Positions 12,822-26,683 of a DNA stretch of 64,000 bases are shown piece by piece. The notes beneath the pieces are model-generated. The model worked only from the letters and a program-made list of their open reading frames with translations. It made no database searches and was not told the DNA's origin. Both the position numbers and the translations under genes were made by a program. The stretch is from Chenopodium formosanum (lineage: Eukaryota > Streptophyta > Magnoliopsida > Caryophyllales > Amaranthaceae), in the NCBI GenBank assembly GCA_024500155.1, contig CM044877.1:80212501-80276500 (forward strand), in the 5' to 3' direction. The first letter of the stretch is position 1. The number at the start of each line of letters is the position of its first letter.

Positions 12822-14160
<1,339 letters not shown>

Positions 14161-14182
14161 AATTGATCCTACTTTTTCTTTT

Positions 14183-14221
<39 letters not shown>

Positions 14222-14245
14222 TGACAAGAAAATTGATCCTACTTT
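14161..14245 (-). mobile_element. Tail-only retroposon footprint with 15-bp TSD
   Basis: AATTGATCCTACTTT at 14161-14175 is repeated exactly at 14231-14245. The 55-bp insert is an almost pure T tract ending GTGACAAGAA. On the minus strand it reads as a CTTGTCAC tail followed by a long poly(A). The exact 15-bp direct repeat makes target-primed reverse transcription the best explanation. Essentially all of the element body was lost by 5' truncation. Confidence 0.75.
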
Positions 14246-14670
14246 ATATCAAATATCTTGTGAAAGTGTTTTCACACTCCCATTAGTCCCATATTATCAT
14301 ACATACATCTGGTAGCTAGCAACTCCAATCTTTTTCTTAATGCATGTACTCCTTAAATGTACTTTAATTTAAGTCTTATTCATAAAGGTTTATTTACATA
14401 ATCAATTATCTCCATCCCAATTAATATACTAATTGATGTACTTTTTTGGGTCGGACCTTTTTCTATCAATTGCTTAATCTTTATTAATTAATTGTTTTAT
14501 GGGTACAAATTGTTTAATGCAAAATATATACTTGGAACATATTTGTAAAAGGGTCACATGGATGATTGAGACCAAAGTTATAGATTAAAGATTTGAAATT
14601 TCTATGCATGAAAATTAGAATGAACATTTAATATAAGAATTAAATCAAAATGTCAATATCTCTACTTAAT

Positions 14671-15571
14671 GTATGGTTGGTGCACCCGGGTGCACAATGC
14701 GCATGGTGCACCCGGAAAGAACATTAGGTATATTTAAAAGAACATGGACGAAAAAAAGAACATTATAGATATTTATAAAGAACACGAACATAATATGTTC
14801 TTTAAATTTGATTATTATGTTCTTTGAGTTTGAAATATATGTTCTTTATATTATACAATATGTTCTTTAATGTATGTACATTTAAAAAAAAAAAAAAAAA
14901 AAAAAAAAATTCACCCGAGTAACTAGAAAAAAGAACATGTTCTTTACTATATTATCATGTTCTTTTTGTAAAGCCTTTATGTTCTTTGGCTAGAGGTGAT
15001 CAAAGTTAGACTGACCCGACTTGATTTTGGACGGGTTTTGGGCAGAATTTTTTTGCCCCCAAATCGGGTCGGACCCAGCCCGTAAATTTAAATTTTTGGG
15101 CGAGTTTGGGATTGCGTTTTTATGCATTATTTTAGTTGATTTTTTTAACTCAACCCGAAAAGCCCGCACGGCCGGACCATTTTGGGCAGGTTTGGGCACA
15201 AAAACTTCAGCCCAAAACTTGGCCCGACTCGAGAAGTGAGCTGATTTTTTAACCTTGCCCCGGTCCGTCCAATGATCACCTATATCTTTGTCAAACACGA
15301 ACATGTTCTTTTTTGTCAAATATAATGTTCTTTTTCAAACACGTTCAACCACCCAAGTAACCATGAAAAATAACATGTTCTTTTTGTACAGACTTTATGT
15401 TCTTTGTAATGTCACGTTCTTGTCAAACACAAACATGTTATTTTGTCAAACACATGTATGTTCTTTTTCAAATACTAGCATGTTCTTTTTTTTTTTTCCC
15501 ATGTTTTTTAAAATATGCTTAATGTTCTTTCCGGGTGCACCATGCGCATGGTGCATCCGGGTGCACTATAC
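14671..15571. mobile_element. Inverted-repeat element with TGCACCCGG termini and many TGTTCTTT motifs
   Basis: The left end (TGCACCCGGGTGCACAATGC, then GCATGGTGCACCCGGAAAGA) matches the reverse complement of the right end over about 50 bp with few mismatches. The ends are themselves palindromic around ATGCGCAT. The interior contains more than a dozen copies of ATGTTCTTT or its complement AAAGAACAT, pointing inward from each side. A second element is nested at 14993-15281. I recognise no coding region and cannot assign the superfamily. Confidence 0.75.
14993..15281. mobile_element. Nested MITE with AGGTGATCA termini
   Basis: AGGTGATCA at 14993-15001 and TGATCACCT at 15273-15281 are perfect 9-bp inverted repeats. 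The inner sequence is rich in GACCCGAC, GGGTTTTGGGC and similar motifs. It interrupts the TGTTCTTT-rich interior of the surrounding element. An open frame runs through the minus strand, but its composition follows the repeat and no domain is visible. Confidence 0.6.
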
Positions 15572-17860
15572 TATTTTCACTACTCGCTTTATGTTCTTAT
15601 AGTACATAAGATCAAATCAAAGTTTCACAATTAATACATCACAATGCAAATTCACCACCATACAAATTTTTCCTCAAAAATTATCATTTAATTCATTACA
15701 TTCTTTTAAATACTTTTTTTCTTCTATTATGGAGTTCCAATTAGTAAATGATATAGTCTCTCTCAGTTGATTTAAGAGTATTATTAATTCGTAAAACTCA
15801 CTAGGTAATAATTTATTCATACAAGAAAATGAGATTTATTTTTTCATAACTTTAATTGCGACTATATTCTAGGTTGCTTTCTAGTCTCTACTTTAATTAT
15901 AAAAAAATCATTGTATATATATAGAGTACCTTTTTTGTATATATATACGAGTATATCTAAACAGAACTCAACAAGAAAATTATTTTCTAGTTAATTGAGG
16001 ATATATCCTTTGCATATACATACGTTTATTTGTATGTATATACATCGTATTTCTCCAAAAAAATTCAATGAGAAAATTAATTTCCAGTTGATTGAGAAGT
16101 ATATATTATATTTTATAGGTAGGCGTATCCTGCATTTTTGTAGGGTGATTCAGAAACAAAACTCATCATTTGTCCCAAACCGACTTTTAAATGAAAACCT
16201 TATTCTGCACAACCAACTATAAATAATGAAAAATAAACTAAGACAACTATTATATTCTAAAGAAATTAAAAAGCTTATTTTTAAAAATAATATAAAGCAT
16301 ATTAGGACAGTTTTATGATTCAAATTGACTAATAAATCTGGCTGATACTTTTCTTTATAGAGATGAAGGATAAGATCTCGTATCTTAATTATTAGGTGTA
16401 AATCAAATCTTAATCCTATGCCATAATAATTGAGAAATCATGCTTTTTTTGGGTGTGTTTTTTTCCACTATTTCGTAGTCTAAAATTAAACTTTATACCC
16501 ATCTGTATCACTAACTTTTCTACGATTTCTAATATATATTGGAATTATCATAGAGTGGTATAGTCAAGGTGACAACTATATAAGTGTACAGTGTGCTATA
16601 CGTATTGTTACTTGCCCACATAACCTTGTAAGCTAAAAATTACATCATCGTCTGGTTTAAAATATATTTTCTTAACATGGCATGATATATACGCAATATT
16701 GGTGTTGTTTAATTTTCTCTTTCTAACGTAATTACGCTAACAAATCTTTAAATTCACGTGATAATTTAAATCAACCATGAAATTTAAGTCATAAATGAGA
16801 TAAAATTTGTTTTTAATAAAAGTATTTTGTCAAAATTTAAGCCATATAATGTATTTATTTCAAAATATCTAACAATACACGTGACTATACGTGTTAATAC
16901 ACGTGACTATATATCTTAATTAACCTAGTAATGAACGTACTATTCATTGGTATGTGGACAAGTAGACAACCTTAGCTTAATGATTCATTATAATTTGTAC
17001 TGTAAGTCCATTCTACATGATCATCATCAAGAAATATTAATTCCATAAACTTACTATTGAGTAGTAATTTTATATACACACATCTTTTTCCATGATACAT
17101 GTCATTCAATTCTTAACCTAGTAAGTTTTGATTTTAATAAAATTAAAAATAAAACAAATTTAGAGAAGAGAAATAAAGGGGCATCAGACCCGGCCCGAAG
17201 ATTAAGCTTGAGCAATACATAGTTTCAAACCAAACAAAGAAAATCAAAATAGAGCCACATGGTAATAATGCACAAACTAGGGAAAGAAAGAGAGAGAAAA
17301 AGGAGGAAGTTGAGGAAAAAGGCTTTGAAAAAGGAGGGATAATTCATCTTTGAAAAAAAAAAAAATTCATCAAAGGGTAGTCAAAAGTCAAAATGATTTC
17401 CCAAAATAAAAAAATTAGAAAAAAAAAAAATTTAGAATTAATTTGGACAGTACTAATTTTGTTTACGTAGCATGCTCTCCACAACAAACTTATACAATAA
17501 CAAGAAAATTGATACACCCAAAAATCATTCAATGTATGTACACTCCCTTCATCTCTAAAAATTCTGGTACTCTATATTAATTCAACATTTTTCATTGTCA
17601 ATATTATTATCTCACGTAAAAAGTTCGTACATGGAGTAATGTCATTTAGAGACAGAAGTAGTAGTATTCTGTATAAGTATATATCGAACAATGCAGTTAT
17701 CGTCGTATCAACAGGAAGAACGTTTAGAAACGGGGTTTATAATTTATTTATTTATTTTAAAAAAGGAGAGAGGGGAGGTGGAAGGGATATTTCTTTCTCT
17801 TTCTAACAATCTCTCTCCAAAGCAAGAGCAATAACAGCACCTTACCCTCTCACCCCACCA
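15572..17860. other. Intergenic region upstream of the HD-Zip IV gene
   Basis: AT-rich spacer without a recognisable gene. A degenerate inverted pair (CTCCCTTCATCTCTAAA near 17545, TTTAGAGACAGAAGTAG near 17645) may be an old MITE. The last few hundred bases are presumably the promoter of the downstream gene, turning pyrimidine-rich (CTCTC) from about 17790. Confidence 0.5.
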
Positions 17861-17863
17861 CCA

Positions 17864-17871
17864 TAAATGCA
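17864..17871 (+). promoter_or_regulatory. L1-box TAAATGCA upstream of the HD-Zip IV gene
   Basis: TAAATGCA exactly matches the L1-box consensus TAAATG(C/T)A bound by ATML1 and PDF2. It lies in the pyrimidine-rich leader/promoter about 1.5 kb of genomic distance before the ATG, or about 230 bp before the first probable leader intron. Arabidopsis ATML1 and PDF2 promoters are known to contain such boxes, which allows autoregulation in the epidermis. One 8-mer in AT-rich DNA can also arise by chance. Confidence 0.5.
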
Positions 17872-17879
17872 GTTTTACA

Positions 17880-19365
17880 ACCTCCCCTCATTTCTCTCTC
17901 CTCAAAAACTCAATACGTTCTTTGCAATTACTCCTCTTTCTGCCACTTCCCTTCTCCACCTGTTCCCTACCCTTCTCTCTTCTCTCTTCTCTTTCTCTCT
18001 CTAAAAATCAAAACCCTCACTCTTCTCTTCTCTCTCTAAAACATCATTCAACTTCTACCTCACCAATCTCCAAATCCAGATCCAACTCGACTCCGTAAGT
18101 TTCTCATTTCCCCCCTTTTCACTTTCTTTTATCTCCATCGTCGCTCTGATATGTGTGTTAGTCAAAGTGTTAAGTATATGCGCATGTATTCATACGTAGA
18201 AATGCCCTACATGGTTAGAAATCTTTTTCTTCTTTTTATTTTTTGTTTTTGTTAATAAAAGATTGATTTTTGTAAAGAAATTTCATTTTAGTTTTTTGGT
18301 AATAATGATGATAATCCATGTTTGACGTTCAAAACCTTAATGTGAACCATATTTTCCGTTATGTTTTTATTTTTTCCAGAGGAGTTGAAAAGGCGTGATC
18401 TTCGTTGGCGTTATAATCTGTGTCAACAAATTAAATTATTTATTTTTTTAATTAAAAAAAAAAAAAAAAGGTGAGCTAATTTGGAATTAGTAGTATATGT
18501 CAAAGCCACCTTTTCACACTGTCAACCCTCATTTATCTAAATACATTTTTTTTGTATTATTATTATTATTATTGTTACCTTATAAAAAAAATTATTAATT
18601 TACGTCTAGAATGTAGCGTAAATAAAGGTAAAATAAAATAAATATTATAATTAGAGATATATAATAATGTCTATAAATATTTTCTCTCTCTTCTTAAGAC
18701 AATAGTCAAAGGGTAATTGACTTACAAAACCAGAAACCACCCCCACGAGTCAATCTAGTAGAGAGCTTAAGTCACCTCTCAGAAAATTTACAGATGAGAG
18801 AGAATTTTTCTTAATTTTTTTTTTCACTAAAAGACAAATTTTTCTAGGGTTTTTTTTTGGTTTAGTGTACTATAAATATATAATTTATTTAATCTTTCTT
18901 TTTTTAATTTTGTTGTAATTTATTTGGGTTTTGTAGATCGGAAAATGGATGAAGTGAAGAAGGATCTGGATTATTATCAGGTGAAATATTTGTTTTAATT
19001 TAATTTTTTTTGTTGTCTTAATTTTTAATTTTTTTTTTAAAAAAAATTATAAAAATTATTGTTATTTCCTATAGTTTGGTTTATATAATTTTCCATAGTG
19101 AGTTAGTTTTGTACATCAACTTTCCCTCATTTATAAGAAATCATTTTTTACTAAAACTAGAAAATTATCACATTTCATGATTTTTAATTAATTTTTTTTT
19201 TTGGATGATTTTGTTTATATATATATGTAGATGTTGTAAGAAGGTAGACTATCAGCAAAAACAAAAGGGAGGAAATTTAGAAGACGAAAAAAAATAAGGA
19301 AAATTCGAAGAAAAATTATTTTTTATTATTATTAGGGAAAAATACAAAAAAAAAAAAAAAAAAAA
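17880..19365 (+). other. Probable spliced 5' leader of the HD-Zip IV gene with a 14-codon uORF
   Basis: A CT-rich leader ends at a strong donor (CTCC|GTAAGT, 18094). A short leader exon 18937-18980 follows acceptor TTTTGTAG and ends before GTGAAA. The last leader exon begins at 19231 after ATATGTAG and runs into the CDS. Joining 18937-18980 to 19231 gives an upstream reading frame ATG (18945) encoding MDEVKKDLDYYQML and then TAA. Exon use is inferred from splice signals only. Confidence 0.45.
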
Positions 19366-22300
19366 ATGTTTCAACCAAATATGTTTGAGACACACCACCA
19401 GTTGCTCGACATGTCTGGGCATAAAACTCCGGATAGCGAGTTAGGGAAGATGAGAGACGACGAATTCGAAAGCAGTAGATCCGCTACCGAGAATCTGGAG
19501 GGGCTTTCGGGTGATGATCAGGATCCGAATCAACGGCCCAAGAAGAAGCGTTACCACCGTCATACTCAACACCAGATTCAAGAGATGGAAAAGTAAATTT
19601 TTTTTTTTTTTTTTTGAGTTTTTATTGTTTACTTAATTTTATTGGATGGTTTGTTATTTTGTTTTTTTTTTTTTTAACAAAATAATTAATTTGTTTTTTC
19701 TTTTTTGGTGCGAAATTGAAGTTTTTTTAAGGAATGCCCTCATCCAGATGATAAGCAAAGGAAGGAGTTAAGCCGTAGATTATCATTGGAGCCTTTACAA
19801 GTCAAGTTTTGGTTTCAAAATAAGCGTACTCAAATGAAGGTATAATCATACATATTACTCCTTTCGTCCCACAATTTTAGCCTTCTATATATATAATTTA
19901 CAGCTCGATTCACGAAATGGTAAACTAATACCTTGATTAATTTTGTTAATAAGCAATTAACAATTGCTTAATCTCTAAGTGAATTGTCGTAGATCACTCA
20001 TTTGACCTAATACTTGGGTCGAACCCTTGATACTACCCAAAACCGTGAAATGAAAATGTGTAATAGATTATTTCATAATTCATAAAACTTAAGTTTGCCT
20101 TTTTATGAGATTTACATGCTCATTTTAATTATAATTTCCTATGATTAGCTAGCTAACAACTTATGTAGTGACTATTGAGATAAATCTCCACTTGTGAAAG
20201 TAATTGTCAGTTTAATTTGTTAGTCATTGTTATTACATACTCATATAGCAAAGTTTTTATTTAGTAATGCATTATATGCTTTTGGTTAATGATAATGCTA
20301 TCGCGAAAGTGACAATATATAGCCATTAATTGATCGCGAACTTCTTAATTTCATTGTAATATGTCAATTTTTATTAACATTTGTCTGCTTTAATGAAGTA
20401 TATTTATGTAATGCACTCCACAACCTCGCTTCCTAGGTGCTACACAATTTAATCTCTTATATGATTCATTAACCAAATTAATTAACATATTAATATTTTT
20501 TCATGATAGGAAGCGTAATTTATATTAATAATAATCTCTTACATGGTTTCTTCTTAACCAAATTAATTAATTTCATTGATTTTAGGCTCAACATGAACGA
20601 TCAGAGAACCAACAACTTCGAAATGAGAATGAAAAACTTCGAGCTCACAACATAAGGTTTAAGGAAGCCCTAAGCAATGCTACTTGTCCCAACTGTGGAG
20701 GGCCAGCCGCGATTGGTGAGATGTCATTTGATGAACAGCAACTCAGGATCGAGAATGCTCGACTTAGAGAAGAGGTATTTTTCCCTTGATCACATGTATA
20801 ATATATATATTTTTTACTAATAAGTTATGAACTTAATGGTACATGATTAATACTACCTCTGTTAAATATTAGTTGCAACTTTGAGGCATTATTTATGAGA
20901 TATAAAATATTCCAAAGTTGCAACTAATATTCAACAGAGGTAGTAATACATATAAATTCGATATTTTACATATACTTTTTTTTTTTTGACGAATTGTTAC
21001 AGATTGATAGGATATCAGGCATAGCAGCAAAGTATGTAGGAAAGCCCTTAGTGACTTACCCTCATAATCTACAAAGTCAAGGGCTACAACCTTCGCGCTC
21101 CTCTCTTGATCTTGGAGTTGGGAGCTATGGTCCGCAATCAGGCATGGTAGGGGACATCTACGGCTCAGCTGGAGACCTCATACGATCAGTAGCCCCACCA
21201 ACCGAGGCAGATAAACCTATGATCATTGAGCTGGCAGTGGCGGCAATGGAGGAACTTATTAGGATGGCTCAAGCAGGTGACCCCTTGTGGATTCCTAGCG
21301 CGGATAACTCAACTGAAATCCTTAATGAAGAGGAGTATTTCCGGACCTTCCCTCGTGGGATTGGTCCTATGCCTTTAGGGTTGAAATCGGAGGCCTCAAG
21401 AGACTCCGCCGTTGTTATCATGAATCACATGAACTTGGTTGAAATTCTCATGGATGTGGTAAGATTATTATTATTGTAAACATGTAAAAACTAATTTAAT
21501 TTAGGCTTTTTCGTGGACTAATCGTGTTTTTTGTGTTTGTAATTAGAATCAATGGTCATGTGTATTCTCTGGGATTGTGTCAAGAGCTATGACCTTAGAA
21601 GTTTTATCAACTGGAGTTGCTGGAAATTACAATGGAGCTTTACAAGTGGTAAGTAATTATTTATTAACCTTTTTTCGAGTAAGTTTTATTATATATTACC
21701 TAGTAATTTTTATCTTGGAATACATAATTTATTAACTGTTTGTGATTAATTAAATTCACAGATGACAGCTGAATTTCAAGTCCCTTCACCTCTTGTTCCA
21801 ACTCGAGAGAACTACTTTGTGAGGTATTGTAAGCAACATGGGGACAGTACATGGGCAGTTGTTGATGTTTCGTTGGATGGTTTACGCCCTAGCCCAATTC
21901 CAAGGTGCCGTAGAAGGCCATCCGGTTGCCTAATTCAAGAGTTGCCCAATGGTTACTCTAAGGTATGTAAAGAATGAATGAACAAAAACCCTATATTCTG
22001 TTCTTAAGATAAATTTTTTTATTTTCTAGTTTGATTAATTATTTTGTTAGCAGAATTGTACTTATTTTGATTTGAATGTGATTTTTTAAGGTGATGTGGG
22101 TTGAACACGTTGAAGTGGATGATCGCGCTGTGCACAACATTTATAGGGCACTCGTAAATTCAGGGCTTGCTTTCGGAGCTAAACGTTGGGTGTCAGCATT
22201 GGATAGGCAATGTGAAAGACTTGCTAGTGTTATGGCTAGCAACATGCCTGCAGGAGAGGGCGGTGGTAATTAACTAAAATTTTCTAATTCATTTGAAAAG

Positions 22301-23743
22301 GGGATGCCCCATTTTCTCAAGGCGAGAAACAAAATTTGTTTCTCACATGGTATTTTTGTACATAAACCAACAACTTTATTCAATTGCGGAGCCCAGAATA
22401 ATGAAATAGTTGTTGATTTATTCACGAAAATGCCTCATGAGAAAAAAAACAAAGTCAATATGAGAAACAGGAAATTTCCCCATTTGAAAATATTGCTATT
22501 TTTTATTTTTAAATTAAAATCCTTTAATTTATCTCACTTGTTATGTATACTTTTATTTAAATCATATTCAAAATTGGGACTTAAATGAAATAGAAAATTC
22601 ACACCAAAAAAACATTCATCTTTTATTGACATTTATTTTTATTTTTTTGAATTTTTGGTAGTAATTACAAGTCCAGAAGGGAGGAAAAGTATGCTAAAGC
22701 TAGCTGAAAGGATGGTGATGAGCTTCTGTGCCGGGGTTGGAGCCTCAACAGCCCACACATGGACAACATTATCAGGGAGTGGTGCTGATGATGTTCGAGT
22801 AATGACTCGAAAGAGCATGGATGACCCTGGTAGACCCCCAGGCATTGTTCTTAGTGCTGCTACTTCTTTCTGGATGCCTGTTTCTCCTAAACGAGTCTTC
22901 GATTTCCTTCGTGATGAGAACTCTAGGAGTGAGGTATGTACTTCCACAATACAACACCCTAGATATTAATCCAACATTGTTACAATTAACCATCAAATAG
23001 TAGTATATACTTCATATATTATTAATAAACACAACAAGAACATAGATTAAACATATATGTACAATTAAATCTCTCACTATAATTGATTCTTTGATCAACT
23101 ATAACATAAAAAATTAGTTAATTTTTGGTTACAAGTTATATTATTGAATAATTAGCTAATTTAATCTTTTAATGTCTACTTTATGCAGTGGGATATCCTT
23201 TCTAATGGAGGACTAGTCCAAGAGATGGCTCACATAGCCAACGGTCGTGATCCAGGGAACTGTGTTTCGCTATTAAGAGTGAATGTAAGTCAATATTGTC
23301 TTTAATTTGCTAACAATTAATTATAAATCAATTGTTTTGTGACATAAATATTAATTTTGGGGTGTTAAATGTAGAGTGCAAATTCAAGCCAGAGCAACAT
23401 GCTAATACTCCAAGAGAGTAGCACAGACCGAACAGGCTCCTATGTAATCTATGCACCGGTTGATATCGTCGCAATGAATGTGGTCTTAAACGGTGGTGAT
23501 CCAGACTATGTTGCACTTTTGCCATCAGGCTTTGCCATACTTCCTGATGGTCCAGTAGGAGCACATGGTGGCGGTCCCTTGGAGGTTGGCTCAGGGGGTT
23601 CGTTGCTGACCGTTGCGTTCCAAATCCTAGTTGATTCGGTTCCTACAGCCAAGCTCTCCTTGGGTTCTGTTGCTACTGTTAATAGTTTGATTAAGTGCAC
23701 TGTGGAAAGGATAAAGGCTGCTGTTGCTTGTGAGAACCCTTGA
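19366..23743 (+). CDS. PDF2/ATML1-like: HD-Zip class IV transcription factor, ATML1/PDF2 type (10 coding exons, 734 aa)
   Basis: Coding exons: 19366-19592, 19722-19839, 20586-20774, 21003-21458, 21547-21648, 21762-21962, 22091-22265, 22662-22933, 23189-23284, 23375-23743. All junctions are GT-AG and phases agree. The start codon gives MFQPNMFE, as in the ATML1/PDF2/HDG2 group. Domains: an acidic N-terminus, a homeodomain at about 59-118 (KKRYHRHT...FWFQNKRTQMK), the class IV loop-zipper with the CPNCGG motif, a START domain from about 245, and a C-terminal SAD region ending CENP. Length matches Arabidopsis PDF2 (about 740 aa). The family activates epidermal (L1) genes through L1-box elements in the nucleus. 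Within the clade PDF2/ATML1 seems closer than HDG2, but paralogue identity is an inference. No lesions are seen. Confidence 0.95.
20854..20942. mobile_element. Stowaway-like MITE, 89 bp, in intron 3 of the HD-Zip IV gene
   Basis: TACCTCTGTTAAATATTAGT at the left pairs with ACTAATATTCAACAGAGGTA at the right, forming a near-perfect hairpin. It is the same family and the same 89-bp length as 2172-2260, in opposite orientation. It occupies 89 of the 228 nt of the intron and leaves both splice sites intact. Confidence 0.85.
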
Positions 23744-24650
23744 TCAAACAACTTGATTGGCATGCTTTTGTTGATGGTAAGTCAATTTAATTATTAATTT
23801 CGCGGTTATTATATTCTAGTCTTTTTAGGCATAATGAATATGTTTTTGAACATTTACCTTTACATGATTCGTTTCATTATATAATACCTTGAGAGTTGAG
23901 ATCGATTATTTTCTATAAAAATATACTAGTGAAAGTTGTTATTAAAGTCAAAATGAGCTAGCTAGGTTTGACCATCAAAATTGAATGTGACCTATTATTG
24001 ACTTATTATCGAAAAAGAATTTATGATTCTGTATTGTCATTAACTACATGTACGTGTTATAATAAGGTATACCATACCAAACCATTATTGCATCATTAAC
24101 TTCTTTTCGACGAATAATGAAGATTTGTATGATTGTCGAGTATTTAAAATGATTGCGACTTACCCTCGTGTAAATTGGTTTATGTTTTTGCAGTAAGCGT
24201 AATTAGTAGAGGACTGGAACACAAAATTAAGCAAAGAAGGGGAGTGTATGTGTTTACAACTTTTGTGATTTTACAGTACGATAATGAATGGAGGAAGTCA
24301 AGAACGCACCTTTTGTTGATCCTTGGAATGGTGAAAGAATGCATGTGTAATTTCATAATAGAAAGAAGGAATTCAAAAGATCAAACTATCTCGATTCAAA
24401 GGAACCAATATCATCAATGGCTAGCTACATACCATCCATTACAAGGGAATTGGGTTCGGGTATTGACTTCGCCAAAAATAGTCAGTAAAACAAAGGTATA
24501 TGGACTCGAAAATATCTATCCATGGATGATATCGATCATAAGGATTTCCGATCCCCTTGTCCTCCCTTAAATTAAATTGACTGTTTTTGTTGCAAGTGAT
24601 TATGGCAAAATTAAAGCCAAGTTAACTTGAGACTTTTAGAGAAAACCTTG
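23744..24650 (+). other. Probable 3' UTR of the HD-Zip IV gene with a 417-nt intron
   Basis: Shortly after the stop, TTGATG|GTAAGTC (23776/23777) is a strong donor, and TTTTTGCAG ending at 24193 a matching acceptor. The sequence after 24194 has higher GC than the surroundings and an incidental open frame, so it was probably transcribed. A polyadenylation site cannot be placed exactly. Confidence 0.45.
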
Positions 24651-26416
24651 TTTTATAAGAGTGTTTTGATAAATTAATTAGGCTGATTATCTCCCCTTCT
24701 TCAATCTTGATCAAGTGTATGTTATGTTTTTCAATTTCTTGTTTGAGTTTAATGTAGGACTTTTTTCAACTTTTTTAAAAAAAACTGACTTTTTGTATTT
24801 TGAGTGCTTTTCTAAAGGATAATATTGCAAATTTGTGTTTCATTTCTTTGAAATTAAACCTAGCTAAGATTTTGTAGCCAAAATTGTTTAGTATATGTTG
24901 GCAAGAATATATAGTTTATGATTACAAAAATTTTATTAGAAATTACTATGTCAATAAATTTGTGGTATTGTTTTGTGATAAGCTGGAGAGAATTAAAAAA
25001 GTATTTCTTTGAATCGGAATTAATTGTCACATTGTAATAAATTATATACTCGCCATGATTTGACTAATATAGTGTCAATCATCATAGTTTTTCTCCATCT
25101 ATTCGTCAGTCACTCCTATAACTAGTGTCATGAGAAGTACGGAGTAGTATTTCGTTATCTTTCTATTTATTGTTACTAGTGAAATAGTACACATGAAAGA
25201 TAAATATATATGGACAGGTAGTATATTGAATTCTATCATTTGATCAATCAACTAATGTACCCATTAAAAAAAATTAATCGATTGTGCATTTTTATACGAT
25301 TTAAATGATATACTTTGGCATGAGTTAGCTCTCATAAATTAAGCTAGATTAATGTTCTAAGGCCGAATAATCTTCAATAAACATACACAATAAATATAGT
25401 GAGTTTACTTTTGAGTAACTTATAGTTATGGCACAACATATGGCGGCAACAAAAAAAATGATGAAATTGATTTAAATAATATCTTAAAATCTGAGCTGAG
25501 TTAAATATGTTGTGCTAAAAATGGTAAATCTTGTAGCTGTCTAATAAGTTATCCCTAGGATGTTATCAAATTTGGTGGTAAATAAAATTGTATTGGAAAT
25601 AACTAACATCATGTGGGTTGTAAGCTAAGTTAACGTAGTACAACAAATTCATGTTATCGTATACTACTAGTCTACTACTACTAAATTAAACCATGCATCA
25701 TCTAAAATTTCATTCTTAACAAACTATGCTATATTGAGCAATTACAACTATTTCATCCAAGAAACATATTATATGTCGTATTTCATAATCAACTCATTTA
25801 ACTCATGAAGAAACTTTGAATATTTGATTACTAGAGGGGAAAAAAAGCTCTTGAAAACAGGATTATTACCTATGATCTGAATTATCGTTAAGGGTAATAA
25901 TCGCACAAGCCCCTAACTTCACCAAAAAAAAAAAGGTAGATTAAAATAATAAGAGGGTTAAAAAAAAAAAAAAAAAAAAAACAAAGTCAATTTGTAAAAT
26001 AAAAAAATAAGGTTTATTCCTAAGCTAGAATCCCAGTACAAGAGCTAGGGTTTGTTGAAGATCATGATCATCATTACTCAAAGTCAAACATAAAGGCAAA
26101 AAACACAAATTTCAAGACAATAATCTTGGTCCTACCAATTACCACTCATTTCAAAAACACAAAAAATAAAAAATAATGAAAGGAAAAAGGTGAAAAATGT
26201 TCCTTAAGGTAAAAATGTATAGCTGGATAATGTATGGAGCATGCAACGTAACCGCGTAGAATTAAATAGGGTAAAAAGAGAGAGAAAATGAGAGTATTGT
26301 AATTGCAATTGTATTTGCAGGTACAACTTACATACATAAACCTAGCAGACTGTCTCTTTGACAGACCTTTTATAATTTCTTCAGTTTCAGAGCAGCAGCC
26401 ACCTTCCTACATTTAC

Positions 26417-26451
<35 letters not shown>

Positions 26452-26550
26452 GTAAAAATGAATTAAAATAAGTTTGGACCAAAATATATGACAGCCAACC
26501 AATTGTAGTAGTTTTCATAAAGAAGTCATGAATGTAATTAATACTTCTAG

Positions 26551-26609
<59 letters not shown>

Positions 26610-26683
26610 TTATTTTTAATCGGTTATGGTAGATAATGATATATACTGCCCTTAGGCTTGCATTAGTTGCATATAACCATTAA
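24651..26683. other. Intergenic AT-rich spacer with long poly(T) and poly(A) tracts
   Basis: No gene is supported. A poly(T) run of about 40 nt lies at 26409-26450, and a poly(A) run of about 50 nt at 26557-26607. They are about 105 bp apart in inverted relation, so they could pair. I could not find target-site duplications around either tract. Confidence 0.5.

Noticed and set aside
24175..24570. 131-codon plus-strand ORF downstream of the HD-Zip IV gene
   Set aside because: It lies in the probable 3' UTR after a UTR intron, has no recognisable domain and appears incidental.
26404..26607. Poly(T)...poly(A) pair as one retroposon
   Set aside because: No target-site duplication and no consistent tail motif. 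The two tracts are in inverted relation.
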